Under the pieces are notes generated by a model. It searched no databases, was not told the origin of the DNA, and saw only the letters and a list, made by a program, of their open reading frames with translations. From a virus, in the IMG/VR virus record IMGVR_UViG_3300028809_000026, positions 1 to 45,718 of that record: a stretch of 45,718 nucleotides of DNA; one strand, written 5' to 3'. Position 1 is the first letter of the stretch. Every line of letters begins with the position of its first letter. Of the stretch, positions 35,983 through 44,690 are shown piece by piece. Both the position numbers and the translations under genes were made by a program.

Positions 35983-38404
35983 TCACGTCCTTGGCGAAGT
36001 ACTTGGACGAGACGGACGCGATCGTCGTGCTGATGTTTTCGTCGAGCGACCGGATGACGAGGTCTTCCGCGCTGCCGTTCATACTGGCGACGCCGATGCG
36101 ATAGGTCATGCCGTCCACCGCATCGTCGAGAACCACTTCCGCCACGGGCCCGGTCACCGTCGCGGAACCTCCAGAGAAATCCTTCGTCGCGTCGGTGATG
36201 CCCATGTTGATGACCTGGATCGTGGTCGTGGTGATGGCATTGATGTTGAACGTGCCATTGTGCGCAGCGTCGGCCGCGCCAGCGATCGTAACCCCGTGTT
36301 TCGTCGTCAGCGTGCCGGACAGGTCAGAACCCACCGTGTAGGTGATGAGGTTGATGGATGAGGACTGCGACCACGCTGCTGCCGTGATGCTCGCCGAGAC
36401 CGCCGCCGTCCCGAGCGCAAAGGACGTGCTGGAGTCGTACATATTATGCACTTCCGAGCGGATGTTGCGCGTGCGATCAGGGAAGCCACGCATCGGGCGG
36501 CCCATGAAGTTGAACCGGCACCGTTCAAAAGCCACCGGGCGCGTCGTGGACGACGTGATCTCGAATTCCTGGTCGAAGAAATCCAGCTTCCCAGCCGCAA
36601 CCCACAGCGCATTGTCGAGGATGGTGCGCGGGATGTTCGCCGTGTCGAGATAGCCAGGCTGGATGTCGATGAGCACGTCCTTGATAGGCTTCGACCGAGT
36701 GTTCACCGGCTCGATCGTCACCAGCCGGCGGGTGTACTGATTGGTGCGGACCTGCCTCACCCAGCCGGTAATCTCGACGCCCGTGCAATTTTGCAATCCG
36801 GCACTGACATCGTCGAAATAGACGCAATCGACGCCGTCGACGTGCTTGTTCTCGTCTGTGCCGTTGCGGTTTGAAGTCGTCAGGTTCGTGAAGCCGAAAT
36901 CCTTGTAGCCGTCCGTGTTGTCTTCGAACGAGCCCAGGCATCCGAGGTTGTGGAAATAGGTGTTGTGGATGCGCACCGCGTCACCGGCGGAAGTAAGCCA
37001 GATGCCATGACCCGACGAGTCCTCCAGCCGGTTGTCGGTGCCGCGCACGTTGTTCGAATTGATGATGCGGAGAACCGTTCCGTTCTCGCGCACGCTGGTC
37101 CGCGTCGAGCCATCCCAGCGGTTTTCGTTGTTCTGCCCGTTGAAATAGCACTGGTTGCGGGACATTTCGACGTTGGACATGTTCTCCATGTGGATGGAGT
37201 GCCGCCCGGCCGCCGAGAATATGTTGTCGCAGATGTGGATGTCTGTCGTCAGAGCGCAGTAGAAGGCGCTGTCCCCGCTCGACGCTATGCGGTTGAACCG
37301 GAATTCACTGTCTCCGCGAGCCGCGTAGAAGATATTATGCCGGATGGCCCCACGGATGTTGTTGAAGTAGAGCCGGAACCGGCTGTCGTCCCACGCCAGC
37401 GGCTTTTCCCAGTGGAAGACATCCCACGGGCAGATTGCATCGGCGTCGTTCGTTCCGCCCTGGTAGCCATAGACGCGACCGCCATCGACCGTCAGGCCCC
37501 GGAACTCGACATCCTTGATCTCGGTCGGGCTGCCGTTCTCCGAATAGGGGATATAGGCGTTGAACATGTCGCTGTTGACATTGGCGCCGCGAATGATGGC
37601 GGTGTTTGCCCAGTTGCCGCTTTCCGAGCGGATGGTCGCGCGCGGGGTGAACGGCAGGATGTAGCAACGACGCACGACATAGGTGCTCGTTCCGTCCGGC
37701 GTGGTCGTCCATGCCGGGTTGACGGTGCAAGTGCGGCTGCTGCCGGCGTAATCGGTGATGCGGCGGATTTGCCCGCTGCCGGTGCCCGCCGTGATCTCGA
37801 CGACCTGTCCGTTATAGGCGTCGTTATTCGATGCCGCGCCGCTTTGAAGTACCACTGTTGTCGATGTGGCAGACGACACCGTGTCCGTCGTAATGGGCGC
37901 AATGCCGCCTGATGGTTGCGTGCCAAGGTTCCAGAAGCCTTGGCCCAAGACCAGTTCGAACCCGGTCATCGGATAGGCTGCAAAGAGAGTCGTCAGCGCG
38001 TCGTACATTGCCGGCGCGGAGTCGTAGACGGCGGCATTGTAGGTCTGCTGCGACGGCAGGATGTCGTTCGCACCGGCCGCCGTCTTGGTGATCAGCGGCA
38101 CGTTTGTCGGATAGTCGATCGACCAGTCCGAGAGGTAGAACGTCCGCTCGTAGCGGCGGGCGTTCATGAACAGGACGTTGGTCGGGATGGCTGACTTCAC
38201 ACCACCAGACGCGACAAGGGTGACGCGTTGCGTCGCCGGGTCGAACGCCTCGCCGATGGGCGTCGAGATCAGGTCCGCGCCGGTTGCTGCCGCGATGTCG
38301 ACGCTGTTCGGATAACTGTCGATGAGGTCGGCGAACTGCGCCTCGGTCGGGACATCGTCCGTCTCGAAAAACGCCTTCAGGTCCGTAGAACTGCGCACGG
38401 TCAT
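35957..38404 (-). CDS. Tail fibre/spike with right-handed beta-helix
   Basis: The 815-residue protein starts MTVRSSTDLKAFFETDDVPT, a head-binding-type start used by many podophage fibres. The middle (about 270-560) has repeated short strands with Asn/Gly/Asp turns (HICDNIFSAAGRHSIHMENM, DVEFRGLTVDGGRVYG) typical of a parallel beta-helix. The C-terminus is a beta-rich trimerisation-like part. It would bind or degrade host polysaccharide. No catalytic residues of a named lyase were recognised. It lies 1 nt after the preceding Ig-like gene. Confidence 0.84.
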   Translation of the reverse strand: MTVRSSTDLKAFFETDDVPTEAQFADLIDSYPNSVDIAAATGADLISTPIGEAFDPATQRVTLVASGGVKSAIPTNVLFMNARRYERTFYLSDWSIDYPTNVPLITKTAAGANDILPSQQTYNAAVYDSAPAMYDALTTLFAAYPMTGFELVLGQGFWNLGTQPSGGIAPITTDTVSSATSTTVVLQSGAASNNDAYNGQVVEITAGTGSGQIRRITDYAGSSRTCTVNPAWTTTPDGTSTYVVRRCYILPFTPRATIRSESGNWANTAIIRGANVNSDMFNAYIPYSENGSPTEIKDVEFRGLTVDGGRVYGYQGGTNDADAICPWDVFHWEKPLAWDDSRFRLYFNNIRGAIRHNIFYAARGDSEFRFNRIASSGDSAFYCALTTDIHICDNIFSAAGRHSIHMENMSNVEMSRNQCYFNGQNNENRWDGSTRTSVRENGTVLRIINSNNVRGTDNRLEDSSGHGIWLTSAGDAVRIHNTYFHNLGCLGSFEDNTDGYKDFGFTNLTTSNRNGTDENKHVDGVDCVYFDDVSAGLQNCTGVEITGWVRQVRTNQYTRRLVTIEPVNTRSKPIKDVLIDIQPGYLDTANIPRTILDNALWVAAGKLDFFDQEFEITSSTTRPVAFERCRFNFMGRPMRGFPDRTRNIRSEVHNMYDSSTSFALGTAAVSASITAAAWSQSSSINLITYTVGSDLSGTLTTKHGVTIAGAADAAHNGTFNINAITTTTIQVINMGITDATKDFSGGSATVTGPVAEVVLDDAVDGMTYRIGVASMNGSAEDLVIRSLDENISTTIASVSSKYFAKDVITGWYEVV

Positions 38405-39763
38405 TTAAGCCACCACGAACGTTGAGCCGATAATCATTTCGCCGATGGCAGCGCCGCCGCCGCCGCCTTCCTCAAAAGGGACAACGGGCCCCACCTCCGG
38501 GGAGGAAACCAGAACGTTGCCAATGCCGTTGTTGACGAGGACATCGAGGCGGAGCATCTTGCCGACCTCGGACGCGGTAAGTTGGAAGGTGGGGGTGGTG
38601 GCGCCGGCGACCGGCTCATCGTCAGCGTAAAGTTGCCGTGTCAGCGTGCCCTCGGGGCTGCCCAAATCCCACGTTCCGTCATTGAGGTTGATGGTCGAGT
38701 CTTCCATCAGCGTCCCGGTGATGGATGGTGCGACCGTGTTTTCCGGCCCATAGTCAGTCGCCGCCGGGCGGATGGCGTAGGTGATGCGCGGCAGGGTGAT
38801 GTTGGTGAAGTTTTGATCGAAGCTCGTGGCCGATGTCAGCCCGGCTGTTTCCTTCACCCACGACATGCAGACCACGCCGCCGCCGTTGCCCTGTGCCGTG
38901 TTGAAATTCAGATCGACATCAACCGTCGCAGTATCCGGGTTCGAGGCGTTGCTGATCTGCGGTGAGGCATTATCGCTGCGCGGCCCCATCAGGTGCAGGA
39001 TCAGGCTGTTATCGAAGGTCGTCGTGACCGTGCCTGTTGTGTATGGGTTGGATGCGCTCGCCGTGATTTGCCCGGTATGCGCCGTGATGAACGTTGCCGC
39101 ATCGGTCGAGCCATCAATGACGACGATCGCCGCCACGGCATGGTCGCCGGGGTCGGCAACGGTAACGTCCGACTCCGTCGCCACCACGTCCGCGCCGAAC
39201 ACAGTTAGACGACATCCGCCCGTGGTGGCTGCCGTTCCGCCACTCTGAGGGCTGGAGCCTAGTTCCGTCCATTTCCCGGCGTCGGGATTGGTCACTGCCT
39301 CGTTGGCTGTCTCGACCAGCAGAATGGCAACCTGGCCCGTCGAATGCGTTGGCCACGGGACTGTCAGCCCGCCCGTGCCTGCCTGCGGCGTGCCCACGCC
39401 GGCAACGGTGGGGGCAGCGATGACCGGAACCGGCCCAAGCTCATTCGAAAGGCCGTCGTCCGTCCCTGTGGCGTTCGTCGCCTCGACGTAGCAGGTGATG
39501 ACCTCGCCGGGGTATGCACTGGTATCGCATGTGCTGCCGTCTTCGCCCGGAAGCGCGACAGTATCCCCGCGCCATTCATAGGTGATGTCCGGCGTCGGCG
39601 TGCCAGCCGTAGAAAATTCGATGACGCAGGTCAGCGTCTCGCCAGCGTTGCCGTAGATGGTGACCGACGAGATGACAGGGGCTTCCCCTGCCGGGGCTTC
39701 GCCACCCTCGCCATATTGGCGGGTGTAGATCGAGTTCGGCCGCAGGGACAGGTCAAGGAACAT
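38405..39763 (-). CDS. Ig-like domain tail surface protein
   Basis: ATG 39763 gives 452 residues. It contains three or more beta-sandwich segments: SSVTIYGNAGETLTCVIEFS and ITYEWRGDTVALPGEDGS (Ig-like), then a middle domain with VAAIVVIDGSTDAATFI. Near the end is another with APSITGTLMEDSTINLNDGT followed by YADDEPVAGATTPTFQLTAS. Such repeats occur in phage surface proteins and adhere weakly to carbohydrates. The C-terminus is Gly-rich. It is encoded between the endolysin and the fibre. No enzyme motif was found. Confidence 0.78.
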   Translation of the reverse strand: MFLDLSLRPNSIYTRQYGEGGEAPAGEAPVISSVTIYGNAGETLTCVIEFSTAGTPTPDITYEWRGDTVALPGEDGSTCDTSAYPGEVITCYVEATNATGTDDGLSNELGPVPVIAAPTVAGVGTPQAGTGGLTVPWPTHSTGQVAILLVETANEAVTNPDAGKWTELGSSPQSGGTAATTGGCRLTVFGADVVATESDVTVADPGDHAVAAIVVIDGSTDAATFITAHTGQITASASNPYTTGTVTTTFDNSLILHLMGPRSDNASPQISNASNPDTATVDVDLNFNTAQGNGGGVVCMSWVKETAGLTSATSFDQNFTNITLPRITYAIRPAATDYGPENTVAPSITGTLMEDSTINLNDGTWDLGSPEGTLTRQLYADDEPVAGATTPTFQLTASEVGKMLRLDVLVNNGIGNVLVSSPEVGPVVPFEEGGGGGAAIGEMIIGSTFVVA

Positions 39764-39768
39764 GGCGG

Positions 39769-40431
39769 TTATCCCAACGCGGCCCAGGTGCGGATGCCCA
39801 CCGAGCCGTCGACATAGAGCCCGTGCTGCTCTTGGAAGGCTTTGACGGCGGCGAGCGTCTTCGGGCCGAAGTCGCCATCGACGACGAGTGCCCGGCCGTG
39901 GGCGTTGAGCAGCCGTTGCAGGTCTTCGACGGCCTTGCTGTTCTTGGCGCCGAAGACGAGCAGCGGGCGGTTGATGGGCGGGGCGGGCTTGGCCGGCGCT
40001 GGGTCCGTTGCAACGCCGGGGGCGCCGATCTTCCAGTCCGCCGTGTCGTCGCCGGCAGGGCCGGGAACAACGGAGATATGCACATGCCGGGAATGGGCAT
40101 TTGCCCCGTCGTAGGGACGCCACACCCACGGCTTGGTCCCGCCCGCTCCTGACACGATCTTCTTGTTCGAGATGATGTACTTGATGCGCGGGTCACGCGA
40201 CGCCAGCAGCGCGTTGGCAAGCTTCTCGCTGTCCGGCCCCTCGACCGGATCATGCGTGATGTCGAGCGCACGCACCACGCCGCCGGGGTCGGGGTTGTGG
40301 TCGGACTTCTGCGCCGAATGGCGAGCGTCGCCGATCGTGCCGTCAGAGACCTTGCTGCGCTTCGGCCACGCCGAGTTGACTTGCGAGCGCAGTTTTTCAA
40401 GGCTGCGCGCCAGACGCCATGTCATGGGCAT
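39769..40431 (-). CDS. Endolysin: M15-like peptidase plus peptidoglycan-binding domain
   Basis: The 220-residue protein has two domains. The N-terminal part shows His45 (KSDHNPDP), Asp57 (VVRALDITHD) and His116/118 (SRHVHISV). These are the zinc ligands of the M15 (D-Ala-D-Ala carboxypeptidase-like) family. The C-terminal part, KNSKAVEDLQRLLNAHGRAL then VDGDFGPKTLAAVKAFQEQH, is a PG_binding_1 repeat. No signal peptide is present, so release needs the holin. It lies inside the tail gene cluster, which is unusual but seen in some phages. Confidence 0.86.
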   Translation of the reverse strand: MPMTWRLARSLEKLRSQVNSAWPKRSKVSDGTIGDARHSAQKSDHNPDPGGVVRALDITHDPVEGPDSEKLANALLASRDPRIKYIISNKKIVSGAGGTKPWVWRPYDGANAHSRHVHISVVPGPAGDDTADWKIGAPGVATDPAPAKPAPPINRPLLVFGAKNSKAVEDLQRLLNAHGRALVVDGDFGPKTLAAVKAFQEQHGLYVDGSVGIRTWAALG

Positions 40432-40453
40432 TCCTTCGAGTTTGGTGAAGCGG

Positions 40454-42655
40454 CTAGACGACGATCCGAACGTCGCCAGCGGCGGTCTTGTAGAGATCGT
40501 TCACCGCCAGCCCGCCCGACACAGCCGCCGCGTTATCGGCATAGGTCGGCATGGTGGGGGCGCTCATAACGCCGCCGCCTCGGTAGGACAGGCGCAGAAC
40601 TCTGACTAATGCGTCAGTCGCCGCCGTACCTTGCCCAACAAGAAAATCGAGCGACGTATTCTGAGCGTTCGACCCTTCCTGGATCATGGCAATGGCAGCC
40701 GCACGCCGCAACGTAGCCAACCGGCTCCATTCGATCGCGGCGCTGTAGTTGCCAGCACCGGCAGTTTGGGCTGAACCATTGATGACAACGCCGCGAGATA
40801 CGACATCCCCGCCACCAGCAAAGACGCTGTCTGACGGGACAACCCACTCCTGCATCGCCAGTGCGCCATTGGCACCGATCCTGAAGGCCGACGCCTGACC
40901 GATCTTGACCTTGTCCTCCCATTGAAGATTGTAGGTCACTAGGCTGTGGCTGGGGTCGGCATTCGCGGTGTTCGCATACGGCTGAATATCACCCTTGATA
41001 AAGCCACGGAACTCGATTGGAGCCGTCACCACGATTGGATCGGAAGAACCTTCACCGTCATAGGTGAAGGTGTGGATGTAATCGCTCCACCCACTGGCCC
41101 CAGCAAATTCAAAAATACCATCCCCGATGGTCATCACTGGATCGGCACCATTAATAGTTGTGGCGCTAAAAGCCACAGCCGCGGTGCCGGCGCATGTAGC
41201 CTTTCCGATAATGATGTGGAAATCTTCTACCGGCCCAGCGTCTCCTTCATTATCCGAGTCGCTATTGCCATCGAGGATGACAATATTGTTGTTGTACTCA
41301 CCAGAAATCGGACCAATACGAAGTCCTGTGCAGTTATTCGCTTGCACGGCCCGTCTTGGTGCGAGAAATCCGTCTTCTACTTCCGAGTGGACAAACCCAA
41401 TCCAACAGTCGTCAGTCCGAGTTAGCCGGAGCATTTCAGAATTATTGCCGCTCGTCTGCCCTATGTTGGTCCCGAAAATCCCCGCGATACGAGTGTGAGG
41501 TGAACGAACGGTCCCGCTGTTGGACTTGTAGCCACAGCCCCCCGACCCTTTGAGGTAGAGTACCCCGCTTACAAGCGATGAACCGCTGTTACGGATTGCG
41601 TGTTCGCCAGCGTCTTCGACAGTAATGCCATTCGGAAGTCTAACCAACGGGCTTTCGGTAAGCAACAGGCCGTTATGTCCGGGGTCTTTGTCGGCGTTGA
41701 CACTCCGCCTGCGGATATACCCGCCGTAGATTGTAGCGGATGTGCTGTCGACCCTGAAACCTCTGACATACCCGTCGATATCAAGGAACCCAATTTCTAC
41801 ATTTCCACCACCTACGGCAAGATAATCACAGAAGAGAGGGCGATCTACATCAATGGACTTGAAATAGCCAATCTTGCCGTTCGGGGCAGTCCCGACACCA
41901 CGATTGACACGGGGAGCGTCGGCCGTGATTTCCAGATACCCGATATCGAAATTGTCGCCTATACTGATGACACCTTCATTCTGGTCCACGACGCCGCCAC
42001 CGGGGGTGTTTACCCGGAACCTCTCGGCCTTGAAGTCGTCGCCGATAGTGACGGTAATGTCCGTGCCGGTCAGGTCGCCATCGAAGACGAACTCCGCATC
42101 GCCGATCAGGTCGGCGTCGGACGGAATGGTCAACTGCGTGCCGGAGTAGGTGAGCCCTTTCCCGAAGTCGAGTTTGCGCCCCATGAGGGCGTGATGCGTG
42201 AGCGCCAGTTGCGCGGCGTCGAAGCCGGTGCCGAACTGGTTCACCTTCATGACAGGCGTGTCGTTAACCCAGTAGCCGCCGTTCGTGTTGTCGGTCGAGC
42301 CGTTCGGCATGAACCTGTCCACCGAGCGCCAATACGCCTCGGTGGGGATGGTGTCGGCGTCAATATCCGCCTTCGACATGCGGGCGATTTCCATTTCGCC
42401 CGCGCCGGTGGCGTCGTCCGGGTCGACATACTGGACGCGGATGCGCTTGACGGTCGCGCCGATCGAGCGGGAGACGACATCGTCAACGAAATACCGCGCG
42501 GGCATGTCGTCGCGGAAATCCGCGACTTGCTTCATGATCTCGCGCATGGCGTTATCGACGTTCGAATTGACCGCCGAACCCAGGATGGAGATGTTGTTGA
42601 CGTCCTGGTTATTGCTGGCCGTTGTCGACCAGTCATCAACGCTTGTCTTGGGCAT
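40454..42655 (-). CDS. Tail spike protein with beta-helix
   Basis: This 733-residue protein begins MPKTSVDDWSTTASNNQDVN, a common start for short-tailed phage fibre proteins (head-binding domain). Residues about 200-560 are repeated short strands with Asn/Gly (for example DDFKAERFRVNTPGGGVVD, GEHAIRNSGSSLVSGVLYLK). This gives a right-handed parallel beta-helix as in tailspikes. The end MPTYADNAAAVSGGLAVNDL then YKTAAGDVRIVV is a tip motif seen in many fibre proteins. It probably attaches to the host surface. The start is clear, with the gene just downstream of the M23 gene. Confidence 0.82.
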   Translation of the reverse strand: MPKTSVDDWSTTASNNQDVNNISILGSAVNSNVDNAMREIMKQVADFRDDMPARYFVDDVVSRSIGATVKRIRVQYVDPDDATGAGEMEIARMSKADIDADTIPTEAYWRSVDRFMPNGSTDNTNGGYWVNDTPVMKVNQFGTGFDAAQLALTHHALMGRKLDFGKGLTYSGTQLTIPSDADLIGDAEFVFDGDLTGTDITVTIGDDFKAERFRVNTPGGGVVDQNEGVISIGDNFDIGYLEITADAPRVNRGVGTAPNGKIGYFKSIDVDRPLFCDYLAVGGGNVEIGFLDIDGYVRGFRVDSTSATIYGGYIRRRSVNADKDPGHNGLLLTESPLVRLPNGITVEDAGEHAIRNSGSSLVSGVLYLKGSGGCGYKSNSGTVRSPHTRIAGIFGTNIGQTSGNNSEMLRLTRTDDCWIGFVHSEVEDGFLAPRRAVQANNCTGLRIGPISGEYNNNIVILDGNSDSDNEGDAGPVEDFHIIIGKATCAGTAAVAFSATTINGADPVMTIGDGIFEFAGASGWSDYIHTFTYDGEGSSDPIVVTAPIEFRGFIKGDIQPYANTANADPSHSLVTYNLQWEDKVKIGQASAFRIGANGALAMQEWVVPSDSVFAGGGDVVSRGVVINGSAQTAGAGNYSAAIEWSRLATLRRAAAIAMIQEGSNAQNTSLDFLVGQGTAATDALVRVLRLSYRGGGVMSAPTMPTYADNAAAVSGGLAVNDLYKTAAGDVRIVV

Positions 42656-42662
42656 GGGGCTC

Positions 42663-44423
42663 TTACCAGAGGCCCGTCATGCGACCGCCATTGCGGTCCA
42701 TGGAACGGGAGGCTGCGGGGGAGATGGAATCACGGTCGCGTTGCGACAGGGCCGGGCCTTGACGCTGGCCGGCTGTGCTCGGTGCGGTCGGGAAGCCGCT
42801 GCCGTAGCCGCTGTTTCCGAACGCATTCGTCGCGATTGTCTTGCCGATGAGGCCGCCTATGAGGCCGCCGATCGGGCCGGCAATTGCTGTCCCCGCAGCG
42901 CCGCCGACGAGGCCGCCGACGAGGCCGCGCGCAGGGCCGGGAATGCTCGGCATGTTCATCCCGCCCGGCCCCATGTATGCCGCCTGCTGGCCGGTGGGTG
43001 TCGTCGCGGTGGTCGCGCCGTACTGGTTGGTGACGGTGGTGTTTCCCGCCTCGTCCCGGCCGACGAGGCTGCCATCGTTGGCGTAGGCGGACCCGAACGC
43101 CCCGCCGTAGATGTCGCCAGCGGACAGGCTGGGCATGGATGGCATGCTCATCGGCATCGACTGGTCCGCAGCCGGAATGCCGGCCACGGGCATGTTGGCA
43201 ACCGTCGTCGGAGGCGGGAGCGCGGGAGCCTGCTCCGGCATCGCCATCGGCATGTTCGGCTCGGGGAGAGCAGCCGTCATGTCCGGGCCCGGCTGGAATG
43301 TGTTCGGGACGCCCATGTTGATGCCCGGCGGGGCGTAGGACATCGCCAGCATGTTCGATGGCATGGCGGCGGGGTCGACGCTCGATGTCGGCACACTCGA
43401 CGCGGGCACGCCCATCAGGTTCCCGGCCCAGCCCTGCGAAATCTGCTGGTCGGGATTGCCGACCGCCGACGCATATTCGCCCATCGGGCTTGCGGGCATG
43501 GATGCGCCGGGGATGGACGGCATCCCGGCAAAGCGCGACGGGTCGATGTCCGGGGTGTAGCCGAAGCGCTCCGCGGACGGCATGGAAGGGCCGGGCCCGA
43601 CCGCAGACGCCATTGCCCCAACCGGGGAGGCAGGCATCGAGACGGATGCCGGCGAAGGCATTCCGCCGAAGCGTGCAGGGTCCGGCATGGACGGCGGCCC
43701 GAAGCGGGAAGGATCGGGCATCGAAGGCCCCATGGCAGGCATGCCGCCGAACCTCGACGGGTCTGGCATCGAAGGCAGGCCACCAAAGCGGGACGGGTCG
43801 ATGCTCGCGCTGAGGCCGCCGAAGCGGCTGGGGTCGATGTTCGGGGATACCCCAGCAAGGGCCGAGAGCGCCCCAAGGGCGGCCGTTGACGGCGGCTGGC
43901 TGTCCATGCCGAAGGCCGCCATGATGCTGTCAGGCGGGCTTTCTACCGGGCCGGGCGCGGGCCTTTCCGTGGGGGTCGGGACGTTCTCCGTGAAGTCTAC
44001 GAAGGCGCGCGGGTTGACTGCCTTGCCAGTCGGGTCGCGAACTTCGAGATGAAGGTGCGAACCCGTCGAGCGGCCCGTGCTGCCCACGAGGCCGATGGGG
44101 GTTCCACGGGCGATGTAATCGCCGACGCGGACTCCGATGCTCTGGAGGTGGCCATAGCGGCTGCGATAGCCGTTCTCATGTTCGACCTCGACGAGGTTGC
44201 CATAGCCGCCCATGCGGCCGGCGTGGGTGACGATGCCGCCTGCGATGGATTGGGCCGGATAGCCGGACACACCCGGTCCAGCGCTCAGGTCGACGCCCGG
44301 ATGGCGCGTCGACCCGATGCCCCAAGGCGACGCCCTGCGCCCGAACCGCGAGGTCATCCGTGTGGAATACCCGCTGAAAGGCGACGAGAAGCGCCCGAGA
44401 TAATCCCGGTTTTGCTCTGGCAT
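42663..44423 (-). CDS. M23 peptidase with DPSRFGG repeats and glycine-zipper tail
   Basis: Residues 20-130 form a LytM/M23 zinc peptidase with intact ligands: His41 and Asp45 (RHPGVDLS), His92 (YGHLQS), and His123-x-His125 (GSHLHLEV). Residues 195-330 carry about seven DPSRFGG-like repeats. A Pro/Met-rich region follows. Residues about 505-545 hold a glycine zipper (GLVGGLVGGAAGTAIAGPIG, then GLIGGLIGKTI). The first part would cut peptidoglycan during DNA entry and the last could span a membrane. It is probably ejected with the DNA. Few relatives of this exact layout come to mind. Confidence 0.85.
   Translation of the reverse strand: MPEQNRDYLGRFSSPFSGYSTRMTSRFGRRASPWGIGSTRHPGVDLSAGPGVSGYPAQSIAGGIVTHAGRMGGYGNLVEVEHENGYRSRYGHLQSIGVRVGDYIARGTPIGLVGSTGRSTGSHLHLEVRDPTGKAVNPRAFVDFTENVPTPTERPAPGPVESPPDSIMAAFGMDSQPPSTAALGALSALAGVSPNIDPSRFGGLSASIDPSRFGGLPSMPDPSRFGGMPAMGPSMPDPSRFGPPSMPDPARFGGMPSPASVSMPASPVGAMASAVGPGPSMPSAERFGYTPDIDPSRFAGMPSIPGASMPASPMGEYASAVGNPDQQISQGWAGNLMGVPASSVPTSSVDPAAMPSNMLAMSYAPPGINMGVPNTFQPGPDMTAALPEPNMPMAMPEQAPALPPPTTVANMPVAGIPAADQSMPMSMPSMPSLSAGDIYGGAFGSAYANDGSLVGRDEAGNTTVTNQYGATTATTPTGQQAAYMGPGGMNMPSIPGPARGLVGGLVGGAAGTAIAGPIGGLIGGLIGKTIATNAFGNSGYGSGFPTAPSTAGQRQGPALSQRDRDSISPAASRSMDRNGGRMTGLW
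43528..43842 (-). repeat. DPSRFGG-coding repeats
   Basis: Seven degenerate copies of a heptad-like unit DPSRFGG (variants DPSRFGP, DPARFGG, SAERFGY, DPSRFAG) separated by Met/Pro/Ser linkers lie within the M23 gene. The DNA is similar between copies (for example CCGAAGCG units on the plus strand), so the number of copies may vary. Confidence 0.78.
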
Positions 44424-44450
44424 TGTCGGAAAGCCTGCGAGGGGTTATTT

Positions 44451-44690
44451 GTGGGTGGGGCGCGAAACGAAGGGGTTCGCTTGTTCTGGCCAATCTTCGG
44501 CGCCGTACTCGGTGCCAATCTCCTGACCGTCTGCTTTGTATGGGCAGCGGTGAACGTGTCCCGCCGCGAGAGTGCCGGGCAGCCCATTCGGGCCTATATG
44601 CCGGCCCTGATCATGCCATTGCTGTTCTGTGGTGTGGCGTTGATGATCGCGTTCGGGAAGACCGAGCTACTTGACGGCGTACTGCGGTAG
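44451..44690 (+). CDS. Two-helix membrane protein antisense to the late operon, 79 aa
   Basis: GTG 44451 has GAGGGG 6 nt upstream. The product has two hydrophobic helices (about 12-35, LFWPIFGAVLGANLLTVCFV, and 49-69, YMPALIMPLLFCGVALMIAF) with a short loop NVSRRESAGQPIR. The ORF fills a 243-nt gap between two minus-strand genes and overlaps the end of the 490-residue gene by 24 nt. No convincing minus-strand frame is present. It could be a second holin, a superinfection-exclusion protein or a moron. Expression is unproven. Confidence 0.62.
   Translation: MGGARNEGVRLFWPIFGAVLGANLLTVCFVWAAVNVSRRESAGQPIRAYMPALIMPLLFCGVALMIAFGKTELLDGVLR

Noticed and set aside
40454-42655. Diversity-generating retroelement target in the spike gene
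   Set aside because: No reverse transcriptase gene, template repeat or Ala/Asn-codon variable repeat was seen in the window.
41600-43889. Long plus-strand open frames opposite the spike and M23 genes
   Set aside because: They mirror clear minus-strand genes and have biased compositions, as expected from GC-rich shadows.
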